Below the pieces are notes generated by a model, which had not been told where the DNA came from, did no database searches, and was given only the letters and a program-made list of their open reading frames with translations. Shown in pieces: positions 44,584 to 53,181 of a stretch of DNA of 64,000 bases. Made by a program: the position numbers and the translations under genes. This stretch comes from Roseobacter sp. MH60115 (GTDB taxonomy: Bacteria; Pseudomonadota; Alphaproteobacteria; Rhodobacterales; Rhodobacteraceae), in assembly GCF_015644665.1 (NCBI RefSeq), contig NZ_JADOBQ010000002.1, forward strand, positions 1 through 64,000, in the 5' to 3' direction. Each line of letters starts with the position of its first letter. The stretch's first letter is position 1.

Positions 44584-47500
44584 TTATTGTCGAAACTCAG
44601 CTTCCCGGTTGGCGTCCCTTCGTCGTTCCGCAGAAATCTGATCTTCAAAGCGTATCAAAGTTTGATCTGCCCACCTAAGGACGACTGGATTGACGACAGC
44701 AGTCTTGAGGGCATTCAGTTCTTGTCCGACCTTTTCCAGCTTGTTTGCGTATGATCCAGACCACACGCCACTGGTGAGCCGCGACAACACCGGACCCAGC
44801 GAATTGGCATCGTCGATATGTTCTTCAATGAAGTCGATGAAGGTGCTCGACCATTCTCGGTTTTCCGCCCCACTTTTGAACAACTCAATCCAATTGAGTA
44901 TGAAACTTATACGGCCCTGCTTGTCTTCGAGCATCCAAGAAATACAAATTTCGTTGGGAATATCATTTAGGACACCAGCTTGCTCTGGGTTGCCAACGCC
45001 GGCGTCGAACAGACCATCCAGGCGACGTTTTTCCCTTGAGTCAATGTTTGCACGCTTGTCATGAAATTTGCTCCAAACCAGTTCTGGTTGGACCGTAATC
45101 ATACGCCGTAGGGCTTTTTGTGCGTAGTCGTCAAAAGCTAACTGGACGCTGTAATCCTCTATATCTGTGACGTGGAGAATGAACTGCAGAAGGTCTTCAT
45201 GACCACCTCTGTTCAGCGATCCGGCATCAAACAGCTTTTCTACAAGATTGCACCAATGATACCAATCCATATTGGAGTATTGAGATCGTTCGAAGAGCTG
45301 GCGATTGAGAGAAGATTGCATTACCGCTCTGACTATGCGGTCATCTTCGAGAGGTATCCCATGCAAGGCATAGCACAAAAAATCTATCGCCGCCCAAGCA
45401 CCGGCCTCCTGTCGGTCACACAGCTTGGAAACCAGCTGCTCGATAAGTTCTGGCGCTATCCCGTTTAGAGTGTCGCCAAAGGCAATAGACTGTGTTTTAC
45501 GTGGCTCAACCGCTCCCCGTTCAACATACTCGATCACCCTTTTCATTAGCGAATTGTCTAAGCCCGCGGCACCAATCAGTTCGATTGCATGAGGTTCGAG
45601 TTGCGGAACGCTAAGCGCTTGCTCTAAGCAATCCACTGCTATAGCACTGTCGATTTGGCGGGCACCTGCGATAGTATTGCTGACAAAATTTGGCAACCGC
45701 AGCAATTCGGGATCATTTCCTAGTTGGCTAAGGATGTAGTCTAACAGCACTCTTGGGTCGCTGACATGCGCTGAAATTTTCTGCACCGTTATCCACGCCG
45801 AATTGAGCTCGCTAGTGATGAATACGTCGATTAGTGGAAAGAAAAACTCTGAATCTTTGGTATTGCGCTCGATAATAGCATCAACCTGTCGACTTGCATA
45901 TTCGAAATCCGTATCACCATCTCGGTCATACATCACATCAGGATCGTATATGTCTGTCGCCCAACCCGAACTATAGAAAATAAGTAGATCTATATCTGAC
46001 TCTGGTAAAAGTTCGTCATAGTAGGCGCGAAGCGCAGTTTGGTGTGCCTCTGAGGCGTCCTCACGATCAAAAAAAAGCCAATCATTCACGCCCATTAATG
46101 GTTTTGGCCATTTGGGGAAGTGATCGCGCAACCTTGCAACTACGGCTTTTATCTCATCCAGTAATGGCTCGATACGGAACAAACCCCTGAGGTGCGAGCC
46201 AATGCTATTTAGAGCGCGTCGAGAGTGTTGCGCGTTGTCACTTAATGCAATGGCTTCAAGTCGCTTGAGTGCCTCACGGTAGTAATTGAAAATATCTTCG
46301 TATGTCTCAGGCTCCCAATCATCAAGTGCCTCATCCGCACCTATGACTTCTTGCCCTGCTGATCTGGAAAACTGACCTGTGTCGAGCATCCTGTCCAATG
46401 CTTCCAAGCATATTTTTGTCACACGATCATCTGCCATCGACAAGCCTTGATCTAAAACAAGGAGCTTCTCTTGCGGCGTTGCCTCAGTTCCTGAGAGATG
46501 CAGCTGATACAGCCCCTCAAACTGTCCCGTCGCATTGTTGCCCCAATGTTCATTTTCCGCAGCGCCAAGTTTGAGCAAAAGTGTTGCGGCTGGAGCGAAA
46601 GTTTGCCTTCTGAACACAAGCTTTTCCAACGCCCAAACAGTGTGTCGTCGCCCCGTTTCGAAAAGAAGCAAATCGTCAATAGTCTTATGGCCAATTAGCT
46701 GTTCCAGATGCTCCATGGTGGTATCAGGAGCGAGGTGAACAAAACGGTCCAGTAATTTCGATCCGAACTCCGTATCAAGCGCGGCTTCATCTGGGAGCGC
46801 TTCATTTATCAGGGCTCTGGCGAAATCTTTAACTTTGCTTGACCATGACATCCAACGGAGGCGGCCAACCATGCGTAGTTTCATCGGTTCGCTTAGATGC
46901 CTGAACAGCCGAGCTAGTGTCCCGCTGGGGTTGCTTTCAAGCCACATATTCGTCAATCTCATTGCGAGGGGCACAGGCTGAACCTCCGCATAATCCCCTT
47001 TACGAACGACCACACCACGGTCGACGAAACCCATCAAATCTCCAAATATTGTTGATGCCTCACGTCCGGCAAAAGCAGCTAATTCAGCAAGTTCACTTTC
47101 AAATTCTTCTTCCAAGCCAACAAGTGTAAAAAGACTTAAGAGTTGTAAGCTCTCAAAGGCCGCCGAGTTTTCTTCTTTGTCGCCCCACACAATGCGGGAA
47201 ACAAGTGCTTCAACAGAACTAAGCCCAGCATCACCATCTTCCAAAGCTCTTGCTGCATGTACGGCCATCCGCGGAAAACCTTGTGCAAGATCTCGTACAA
47301 GAGAAGCGTTCGAACCTTTCGCTTTTTCATGAACTGCGCCAGCGATATCGCATATGAGTTGGTCAGATGCGGGATTCAATTGAACAATCAAGTTTCTGCG
47401 TGCAGCTACAGCTTTTGTTTCTACCCCTATTGTTATCGCTAAGCACTTGGACTCCTGACGATGGACCATCTCACTCAATCGCGTATGAATTGAATCTGGG

Positions 47501-48468
47501 CAGTCGTCCACAATAAGTAAGGCACGCGACCCACTATCTGCCATCTCACGCGCAATATTCAAAACAAGTTCTTTTACATCGTCATAGTGGCAAAAAACGA
47601 TCTGGTTTACGTCAAGAGCGTCGTGAATTCCGTGATCCCGGTTTATAAGTTCAAAAGCAAATCTAGTTTTGCCAAAACCAGAGGGACCAATGATACGAAC
47701 CGCCTGTCCCTTACTTTCGAAAAAATCGGCAATAAGCTGCCTCATACCCTGCAGGTTTTTTTCTTCACCGACGTCGGGTTTCTCGTTCTTCCAAGTCCGT
47801 ACTTCGGATCCCTTGGCGACAAATCTCGTGCCTTCAGCATCTTGATAAGGGATATCGACAATATCTGGCGCTTTGGACCAATCCTCATGTGTTTGAAATC
47901 CGCCGAGAAAGGCCTCTCTTAGAAGTGAGTTTAACCAAAGAGCTATTGATGGATGTGTATTCACCCATTCTGCAAGCTTATTGCAGTCGTAAATATCAAT
48001 TTCTGCTAAGCGTGCTGGATCATTCCCGGCTTCTTCAATTCCTTGACGGATTGCGTTGATGCGATCATCGCGTTTAGTACCAACAACTGCGGTTGCTGTT
48101 ACGACGATGTAAGAACCACTATTCTCAATAGCCTGTGAGAGTGCTTCGTTGAGTACGCGAGTCTCGCCCGCTTTCTGTGAGGCCTTTGTCCAAGTTTCCT
48201 TTTTCAGGACGCTCGGTGTGATCGCGCCTCGCTTGCTCTGAAAAATCGTATATCGGCACGGCAACCAATCAGTCTGGTTCGTGCCACCAGACCATGTTAC
48301 GCGACCGTCCTCACCTCCATCCGCAATCGTGATTTGCGCAGGGACACTTCCGGAGCGCAGTGGTATGTGGTGCTTAAGGAGCTCAGCATGAACCAGCCGA
48401 CGAAGAAGTGAGACAATCTGGTTGGCGTCTAGCCTCTCAACTTGGCTTGCGCTGACTTCAAAAATCAT
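44584..48468 (-). CDS. Mrr-like nuclease / P-loop NTPase / helical-repeat protein, candidate antiviral
   Basis: A 1294-residue protein. The N-terminus has a likely PD-(D/E)xK (Mrr-like) nuclease: IADGGEDGRVTW (49-59) and IFQSKRG (75-81), with a QxK in the usual ExK place. IYDCNKLAEWVNTHPSI follows at ~159. Then comes a P-loop NTPase with Walker A GPSGFGKTR (261-269) and Walker B ALLIVDDCPD (316-325). The remaining ~900 residues are helical, TPR/ARM-like repeats. Nuclease + NTPase + repeat sensor is the layout of antiviral STAND (Avs) proteins. Exact family is not known to me. It stands alone, convergent with the resolvase, in an A+T-rich block. Confidence 0.75.
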   Translation of the reverse strand: MIFEVSASQVERLDANQIVSLLRRLVHAELLKHHIPLRSGSVPAQITIADGGEDGRVTWSGGTNQTDWLPCRYTIFQSKRGAITPSVLKKETWTKASQKAGETRVLNEALSQAIENSGSYIVVTATAVVGTKRDDRINAIRQGIEEAGNDPARLAEIDIYDCNKLAEWVNTHPSIALWLNSLLREAFLGGFQTHEDWSKAPDIVDIPYQDAEGTRFVAKGSEVRTWKNEKPDVGEEKNLQGMRQLIADFFESKGQAVRIIGPSGFGKTRFAFELINRDHGIHDALDVNQIVFCHYDDVKELVLNIAREMADSGSRALLIVDDCPDSIHTRLSEMVHRQESKCLAITIGVETKAVAARRNLIVQLNPASDQLICDIAGAVHEKAKGSNASLVRDLAQGFPRMAVHAARALEDGDAGLSSVEALVSRIVWGDKEENSAAFESLQLLSLFTLVGLEEEFESELAELAAFAGREASTIFGDLMGFVDRGVVVRKGDYAEVQPVPLAMRLTNMWLESNPSGTLARLFRHLSEPMKLRMVGRLRWMSWSSKVKDFARALINEALPDEAALDTEFGSKLLDRFVHLAPDTTMEHLEQLIGHKTIDDLLLFETGRRHTVWALEKLVFRRQTFAPAATLLLKLGAAENEHWGNNATGQFEGLYQLHLSGTEATPQEKLLVLDQGLSMADDRVTKICLEALDRMLDTGQFSRSAGQEVIGADEALDDWEPETYEDIFNYYREALKRLEAIALSDNAQHSRRALNSIGSHLRGLFRIEPLLDEIKAVVARLRDHFPKWPKPLMGVNDWLFFDREDASEAHQTALRAYYDELLPESDIDLLIFYSSGWATDIYDPDVMYDRDGDTDFEYASRQVDAIIERNTKDSEFFFPLIDVFITSELNSAWITVQKISAHVSDPRVLLDYILSQLGNDPELLRLPNFVSNTIAGARQIDSAIAVDCLEQALSVPQLEPHAIELIGAAGLDNSLMKRVIEYVERGAVEPRKTQSIAFGDTLNGIAPELIEQLVSKLCDRQEAGAWAAIDFLCYALHGIPLEDDRIVRAVMQSSLNRQLFERSQYSNMDWYHWCNLVEKLFDAGSLNRGGHEDLLQFILHVTDIEDYSVQLAFDDYAQKALRRMITVQPELVWSKFHDKRANIDSREKRRLDGLFDAGVGNPEQAGVLNDIPNEICISWMLEDKQGRISFILNWIELFKSGAENREWSSTFIDFIEEHIDDANSLGPVLSRLTSGVWSGSYANKLEKVGQELNALKTAVVNPVVLRWADQTLIRFEDQISAERRRDANREAEFRQ

Positions 48469-48511
48469 AGGTGTTGCTCACTTCTACGCTCGTTTTGGAT
48501 TCCGACATATA

Positions 48512-48524
48512 GGCTCTGTTGCAA
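48512..48524. repeat. IS6-family-like terminal repeat, solo
   Basis: GGCTCTGTTGCAA matches the outer end I know for IS6-family elements (IS6100-like). No transposase remains nearby and no second end was found within the window. It may be a leftover of a deleted copy or coincidence. Confidence 0.35.
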
Positions 48525-48767
48525 GAACCACTCGAAAAATGTGCAGGGGGAATATCCTGCCACCAAATGTGATTTTGGACAACCTTTTGTAATTGATGTC
48601 CAAAAGGCTCCGCTCATTGCTGCTTCGGGGCTTCAGCCGAATCAGATCTTATGAACAATGGTACACATCGCTCTACTGAATCGGTGTGGGGAGCACCTCC
48701 AAAGCAGGGACACAAGAACCAGCAATTCATCAGCGGGATGAAACGGGGCGCAGCTCCTTTCCAAGAT

Positions 48768-48788
48768 GTATGGCGTATTACGCCATAC
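48768..48788. repeat. Perfect 21-bp palindrome
   Basis: GTATGGCGTA and TACGCCATAC are 10-bp perfect arms around a single T. It could be an operator for a dimeric regulator or a recombination site. No T-run follows. Confidence 0.6.
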
Positions 48789-48793
48789 ACAGC

Positions 48794-48828
48794 TTGCCTA
48801 AAGCACCTTTTGCCTAAAGCACCTTTTG
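48794..48828. repeat. 16-bp tandem direct repeat, two copies
   Basis: TTGCCTAAAGCACCTT occurs twice in a row, followed by a short third start (TTGG). Only two units, six bases after the palindrome; not a CRISPR array. Confidence 0.7.
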
Positions 48829-49071
48829 GCAGGATCGCCACGCACTATCCCGATGGCGTCACCAGCCCGTCATCGTGACAGAGCCGGAAAAATCCAGCTT
48901 CCGACGGTCCGGCAGTGGAGAGCAGTGCACACTTGTTCGGGTGTGGTAGCGCCCAACTCGCCTAAAATGCACTTGGTACAGATCTCGCCAGTCTCAGACT
49001 CAAAGACCAACAAGAAAGCGAACTCTACTTCAGATTAGCAAATTTGTCCGCTTCCGAAACGGCGCGACGTA

Positions 49072-52000
49072 TTAGGGATAGGGATACAGAGCTTTAAATG
49101 GTGCCGCTCTAAATAGTAGTTCATCCTGTCCTAACCCAGGTTGGAAAACAGAAGCATGCGTGATCGGATAAGCACGTCTTACGCCATTGCACCTTTGATT
49201 CATCGAGTAACTATCCAAGTCTAGCTCTAAGAAGTTACCTGAGCCTAAGATATCAAAAAAGACAGTTGTTGTTACTTCGAACAACCCGTCTTTAGGAGCG
49301 GCTCCATCTGCACGAAGCAGTAAGCTCAATGCCACAACAACTTTTCTGCGCAAACCAGATCGCCGAATATTCGAGACTAGCTCGACCACTTCATTGAGAT
49401 CAACCTCACGATGGCAGCCTTCCGATAAGACGCGTGCCAGCCGAATTTTTGCATCGTCTCGCACAGAAGCAGCTTTTCTGTACCATGACTCAGCTTCTGT
49501 AAGATCTTTACCAACTCCGTCAACACCGTAATCAAATGACAAACCCAAGATGTAACTAATTGTTGGATTTGATTGTATTCTTGATTTTCGTTTCAGCTCA
49601 TCTGCCCAGTCCCGCGTCGGTGGGGCGCTGGAAGAATGCTGGTGCAAGTATTTCCAAGCCTCGAGAGAGCCTTGGCTGGTTGCTCGGCGCAACCAATTCA
49701 CCCTTTCTACAATTGGCAGTTCAAACTGCTTGTCTATTTCGCTGTTTCCAAAAAGACCGCGCCCGAGCTTGATCATTGCATCAAGTGATCCGGCTTCGGC
49801 AGCAATTACGTGCAAGTCGCGATATTCCACGGGGTTTTCAAGCGCTCGCACAGTTTCTCCTGCAAAAACAGATGAGCGAAGCCGCCGAAGATGCTCGATA
49901 GCGTCACTGTTGCCAGTCTCTATGTAGCGGAGAAGCACTTTTTCTAGATGGCTATAGCTCTTCCCCCAAGACTCGAGGCGCTCCAGATCAGAGAACAAAA
50001 GCGTGAGGCACCTTGGTGCGTGAACACTCAACCCAGCGGCCAATAGTTCATCGAAATCACTCAAGTGGGCGGCCCCATCAAGCTCTAGCTGAGCAGCTAC
50101 ATAATTGCATGCAGCCCGGTTGTATCCCTCACGCTCGAAGGCTTCCAGATACCAGTGGGCTGCCTCGCTCACATCGCGCTCAACCAGTCGACCTTGCCCA
50201 AAGCGTGATCCGTCAAAGACACTACCAACGTTGTTGGTGACCCAAAAGTCGCCCCGCTCACCTGCCGTTCTGAGCATTTCCATTCCACGTACAGGATCTG
50301 TTGGGGTTTCGTTCTGATCCAAAAGGATCAGAGAAAATCTCCATTGCGCATATGGGTCGCCTCGAGCGACCCCACGCCGAAGCAGTTCAATTGCTTCTGT
50401 TTTTGTTCGATCGGCCAGGCGACCGTCCAAAATCATAGCAGCTAGCCGGTATGCAGCTCTCCCATGACCGCGATCAGAGGCAATTTGATAGTGCCTAGCG
50501 GCGATCTGTGTTCTCGACGGCAAATTTGGATCGTGTTCAGCACGAAATGCCAACTGAGCCTGCGTCCAACTGCCACCGGTATCGGCGGCTAGGGCAAAAA
50601 GCCTATCAAGCTCTGACTGCACTTCGCCGCTATTTAACTTCTCCAGCAACTCGGCGAGTTCAAAAGCAGCATCTCCATTGCCTTGAGCTACCGCGTCTTC
50701 GAGCAATTCACGGGCCCGGGTGGTGTTTATTTCTAGGTATTCTCCGGATATCAAGTGTTCGGCAAAGCGGATCATCACAACTGTTTGCTTGTCTTTGACA
50801 CCTTCCTCCAAGAGAGACAAACCCTCTGCAACTCTTCCGTTTTCGAAGTACAAAAGAGCTAAGTTTGTCCGACCGGCTGCGACGCCACCCAACAAGGCCT
50901 GCTCATATGCTTGCTCCGCCTTGATCGTGTCGACTTCGACGTGCCCAAATGCCCCGTGGTGATATAGATTTCCAAGATTGTTTGTCGCGTGCGCATTTCC
51001 AAGGTCACTGGCCTCTTGATAGTAGCGAAGTGCGAGCATTGGGTTGTATGGCTTCAGAAAGCCATGCTCATACATTTGGCCGATAGAGTTTAACGCACCC
51101 GCATTCTTATTGGCGGCGAGTGCCTCATATATTGAAAGTGCCTCATCAGGATCGAACACTGATCCAACGCCTTCACTGAGCGCAAAGGCGTAGGCTTGCG
51201 AGGCAAGCTCGTAGCCCTGATCGTGTGATTGGGCGAGCAAAGCCAGACCTTTGTCTTGATCCTTCTGAACGTTGACACCCAGAAGATGCGCCATACCGAG
51301 GGCATATTGCGCTCGTGCGCCTCCTTTGACAGCCTCCCGCGTTAGCATCAAAAACCCTGACTGTACGGTCAAATCACCAATGAAAGTCCGATCTGGTTCA
51401 TCAAATCTGGCGTGTATTGTGACTCCTGGTGGCAGATCGGTTCCTGACAATCGCTCTGCGAGAGAAACTCGGGGACTTGCGAATGCAGGGAAGCTTACAA
51501 AAGCAAATGCTCCGATGCCGAGCGCACAGAGACTAATAGCGCAAGAAGCCCAAAGCCACCGCTTGCGCGAATTTTTTGCCTCAGTGTCGCCTGCATGATG
51601 ATCATCGTGATGCGGCAGATTAAATGGCGACGTGGTTTCGACACCATCCGCTCTCTTGCCAGATGAGATCGCTTCGTTTGCTACACTTTTGCCGCCGATA
51701 CTCGGTACGTCCAAAGACTCGCCAACCTTGGTTGGCAAGCCTAAAAGCTTCAAAAACTCCTTGGCTATTTGCGGCATATCAATTGGAGCTACACGCCCAA
51801 GGCTTCTCGAAGTTTCTAAAAACTCGAAGGCTCTCTCAAACTCAGCGATCTGATCATTCCTCTTTACGAGGGATTCTTCATCGCGGCACACTATTTCAGC
51901 GATCCGCTTAACTCTTTTAGGAATGATCGGTGCATCGCCTCTGAGCCACCTACTGATGGTTGCAGGTACGACGTCTAGATACTCCTCGTCCCCGAACGTC

Positions 52001-52113
52001 TGCTGTTGGGATGCCTTTGTCGCAACGGCTAAGTGGAAACAGACAAATTTGCCTTCTAGCACGAACTCTGGCTTGAAAGCCCAATTGTATCGCCTCGCCA
52101 ATTCTCTCTGCAT
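49072..52113 (-). CDS. Membrane-tethered HTH protein with periplasmic Sel1 repeats
   Basis: A 1013-residue protein. Residues ~45-77 (VVPATISRWLRGDAPIIPKRVKRIAEIVC) look like a helix-turn-helix. A single membrane span lies at ~186-212 after a positive RKRW, putting the N-terminus in the cytoplasm. From about residue 265 to 900 follow many ~36-residue Sel1/TPR-like repeats (A-Y-LG-MY-G-GV--D---A--W---AA--G pattern), in the periplasm. The layout recalls ToxR/CadC-like one-component regulators, with Sel1 repeats as sensor. No family name is known to me. It is divergent from no gene and follows the small gene at 52171 in the same direction. Confidence 0.65.
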   Translation of the reverse strand: MQRELARRYNWAFKPEFVLEGKFVCFHLAVATKASQQQTFGDEEYLDVVPATISRWLRGDAPIIPKRVKRIAEIVCRDEESLVKRNDQIAEFERAFEFLETSRSLGRVAPIDMPQIAKEFLKLLGLPTKVGESLDVPSIGGKSVANEAISSGKRADGVETTSPFNLPHHDDHHAGDTEAKNSRKRWLWASCAISLCALGIGAFAFVSFPAFASPRVSLAERLSGTDLPPGVTIHARFDEPDRTFIGDLTVQSGFLMLTREAVKGGARAQYALGMAHLLGVNVQKDQDKGLALLAQSHDQGYELASQAYAFALSEGVGSVFDPDEALSIYEALAANKNAGALNSIGQMYEHGFLKPYNPMLALRYYQEASDLGNAHATNNLGNLYHHGAFGHVEVDTIKAEQAYEQALLGGVAAGRTNLALLYFENGRVAEGLSLLEEGVKDKQTVVMIRFAEHLISGEYLEINTTRARELLEDAVAQGNGDAAFELAELLEKLNSGEVQSELDRLFALAADTGGSWTQAQLAFRAEHDPNLPSRTQIAARHYQIASDRGHGRAAYRLAAMILDGRLADRTKTEAIELLRRGVARGDPYAQWRFSLILLDQNETPTDPVRGMEMLRTAGERGDFWVTNNVGSVFDGSRFGQGRLVERDVSEAAHWYLEAFEREGYNRAACNYVAAQLELDGAAHLSDFDELLAAGLSVHAPRCLTLLFSDLERLESWGKSYSHLEKVLLRYIETGNSDAIEHLRRLRSSVFAGETVRALENPVEYRDLHVIAAEAGSLDAMIKLGRGLFGNSEIDKQFELPIVERVNWLRRATSQGSLEAWKYLHQHSSSAPPTRDWADELKRKSRIQSNPTISYILGLSFDYGVDGVGKDLTEAESWYRKAASVRDDAKIRLARVLSEGCHREVDLNEVVELVSNIRRSGLRRKVVVALSLLLRADGAAPKDGLFEVTTTVFFDILGSGNFLELDLDSYSMNQRCNGVRRAYPITHASVFQPGLGQDELLFRAAPFKALYPYP

Positions 52114-52170
52114 GCAACAACCAAGATAAAAAAACTCTGATGATCCAAGCTAAAAAGCGGCACGGACCAC

Positions 52171-52449
52171 TTAGTTATCGCCAAAATCTCGCCGAGGGTC
52201 GAGTCCTGCCTTTGGTTCTGCCTCCAGGCTAGAGTGAACATCACGCTTGCCGCGCTGATAGCCGTGTTCGAAGTCTTCACTGAAGCTCGCTAGACCACCC
52301 GATGTGAAGTTTCGATAAGCTTCAGATATGAACCGAATCTTTTCCATTATCTCTAAATTATCCGGATCTTCGGTAAGATCATGCTCAAATAGTGCCAGGT
52401 GCGTTCCGAGCACTTCACCAATACTGTCTCTTCGCTCAAACCTTGCCAT
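52171..52449 (-). CDS. Small hypothetical protein
   Basis: A 92-residue hydrophilic, acidic protein (RRDSIGEVLGTHLALFEHDLTEDPDNLEIMEKIRFISEAYRNF). No family recognised. It lies 57 bases upstream of, and in the same direction as, the Sel1-repeat gene and may be cotranscribed with it. The A+T-rich region upstream carries repeated AAATTTC sequences. Confidence 0.55.
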   Translation of the reverse strand: MARFERRDSIGEVLGTHLALFEHDLTEDPDNLEIMEKIRFISEAYRNFTSGGLASFSEDFEHGYQRGKRDVHSSLEAEPKAGLDPRRDFGDN

Positions 52450-52504
52450 ATACCTCCATGCTGTTAGTTAGCTTTAATTATCGCATAACATACTGAAAAT
52501 AGTC

Positions 52505-52580
52505 AAATTTCATCTTTTGAAATTTCATGAAACGATAGGGAAATTTCATAGAATGACCGAGGAGGTGCTATGAAATTTCC
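52505..52580. repeat. Four AAATTTC repeats in a divergent promoter region
   Basis: AAATTTC starts at 52505, 52520, 52541 and 52573. Two of the copies are the 10-mer GAAATTTCAT; GAAATTTC is itself palindromic. The spacings are 15, 21 and 32 bases. The cluster sits between the divergent genes 52171-52449 and 52570/52644 and resembles an operator cluster more than plasmid iterons. Confidence 0.5.
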
Positions 52581-52680
52581 TTTGTGGGACAATCCCGAGA
52601 TCGGCTGCCAACGTGGGTTCACCAACAACCGATGGAGGCCCAAATGCCCAATAATACGAAAGAGTTTTTGCTCGAGCTAA
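52570..52680 (+). CDS. Possible 36-codon upstream reading frame
   Basis: ATG at 52570 has an excellent GAGGAGG five bases upstream. The frame (MKFPLWDNPEIGCQRGFTNN...) ends at a TAA in 52678-52680, overlapping the first codons of the gene at 52644 in another frame. It could be a leader peptide controlling that gene. Only the start context supports it. Confidence 0.4.
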   Translation: MKFPLWDNPEIGCQRGFTNNRWRPKCPIIRKSFCSS

Positions 52681-52991
52681 CCGAGGTCGTAGCAAACGAT
52701 GTAATCTTCAAACGTGCGCAGTTGATCTTTCGCAACTTACCGATAACCGACCGCGCCCTTCCTGATTTGATCCAGGACTTGTTACGTGATCTTGACGGTG
52801 ATGGCGTCGAGCTCTGGAAACCGAAAGAGTTCGTGCCGTATCCGCTTATTGATAATGTCTGGGCTGGTGACGAACGTTACTTACGCAAGTTCCTTGCTCT
52901 CGATCGGTGCAAATATCCTGAACGGGACAAATTTTTGTTCCTGTTCCTGAAAATTCGCTACCCAAACCTCTACCGACATCTCATCCGGTAA
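52644..52991 (+). CDS. Small hypothetical protein
   Basis: A 115-residue protein (TKEFLLELTEVVANDVIFKRAQLIF, then WKPKEFVPYPLIDNVWAGDERYLRKFLALDRC). No known family. GGAGG lies 7 bases before the ATG at 52644. A preceding 36-codon frame overlaps its start. It lies ~190 bases before the membrane protein of the mobilization group. Confidence 0.6.
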   Translation: MPNNTKEFLLELTEVVANDVIFKRAQLIFRNLPITDRALPDLIQDLLRDLDGDGVELWKPKEFVPYPLIDNVWAGDERYLRKFLALDRCKYPERDKFLFLFLKIRYPNLYRHLIR

Positions 52992-53181
52992 CCTCTCCAC
53001 GCCGCTGTCCAATTGGGCAGCGGCGCGGCCATCCCACCTTGGCTCTAATAACGCGCTAAGCTGAGTCTCAGGTCTGACGCTCAGACAAATCGGCGGCGTC
53101 TTCGGCCCATCCACCCAATCCATCTCACGGAGTTCTCTCCACGCGGCTTTGCCGCGCCAACAGACATGGGAGTCTACCATA

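Larger units (their letters stand above)
48469..49071. other. Gene-free stretch with several short repeats
   Basis: About 600 bases. They hold an IS6-like inverted-repeat end (48512), a perfect 21-bp palindrome (48768) and a 16-bp tandem repeat (48794). A 75-codon frame (48651-48878) is unsupported. This looks like an insertion or remnant zone between two cargo genes. Confidence 0.5.

Noticed and set aside
48794-48828. Possible CRISPR array
   Set aside because: Only two adjacent 16-bp units without spacers and no cas genes anywhere in the window.
52505-52580. Plasmid-type iterons of a replication origin
   Set aside because: Repeats are short, irregularly spaced and not next to a replication initiator gene.
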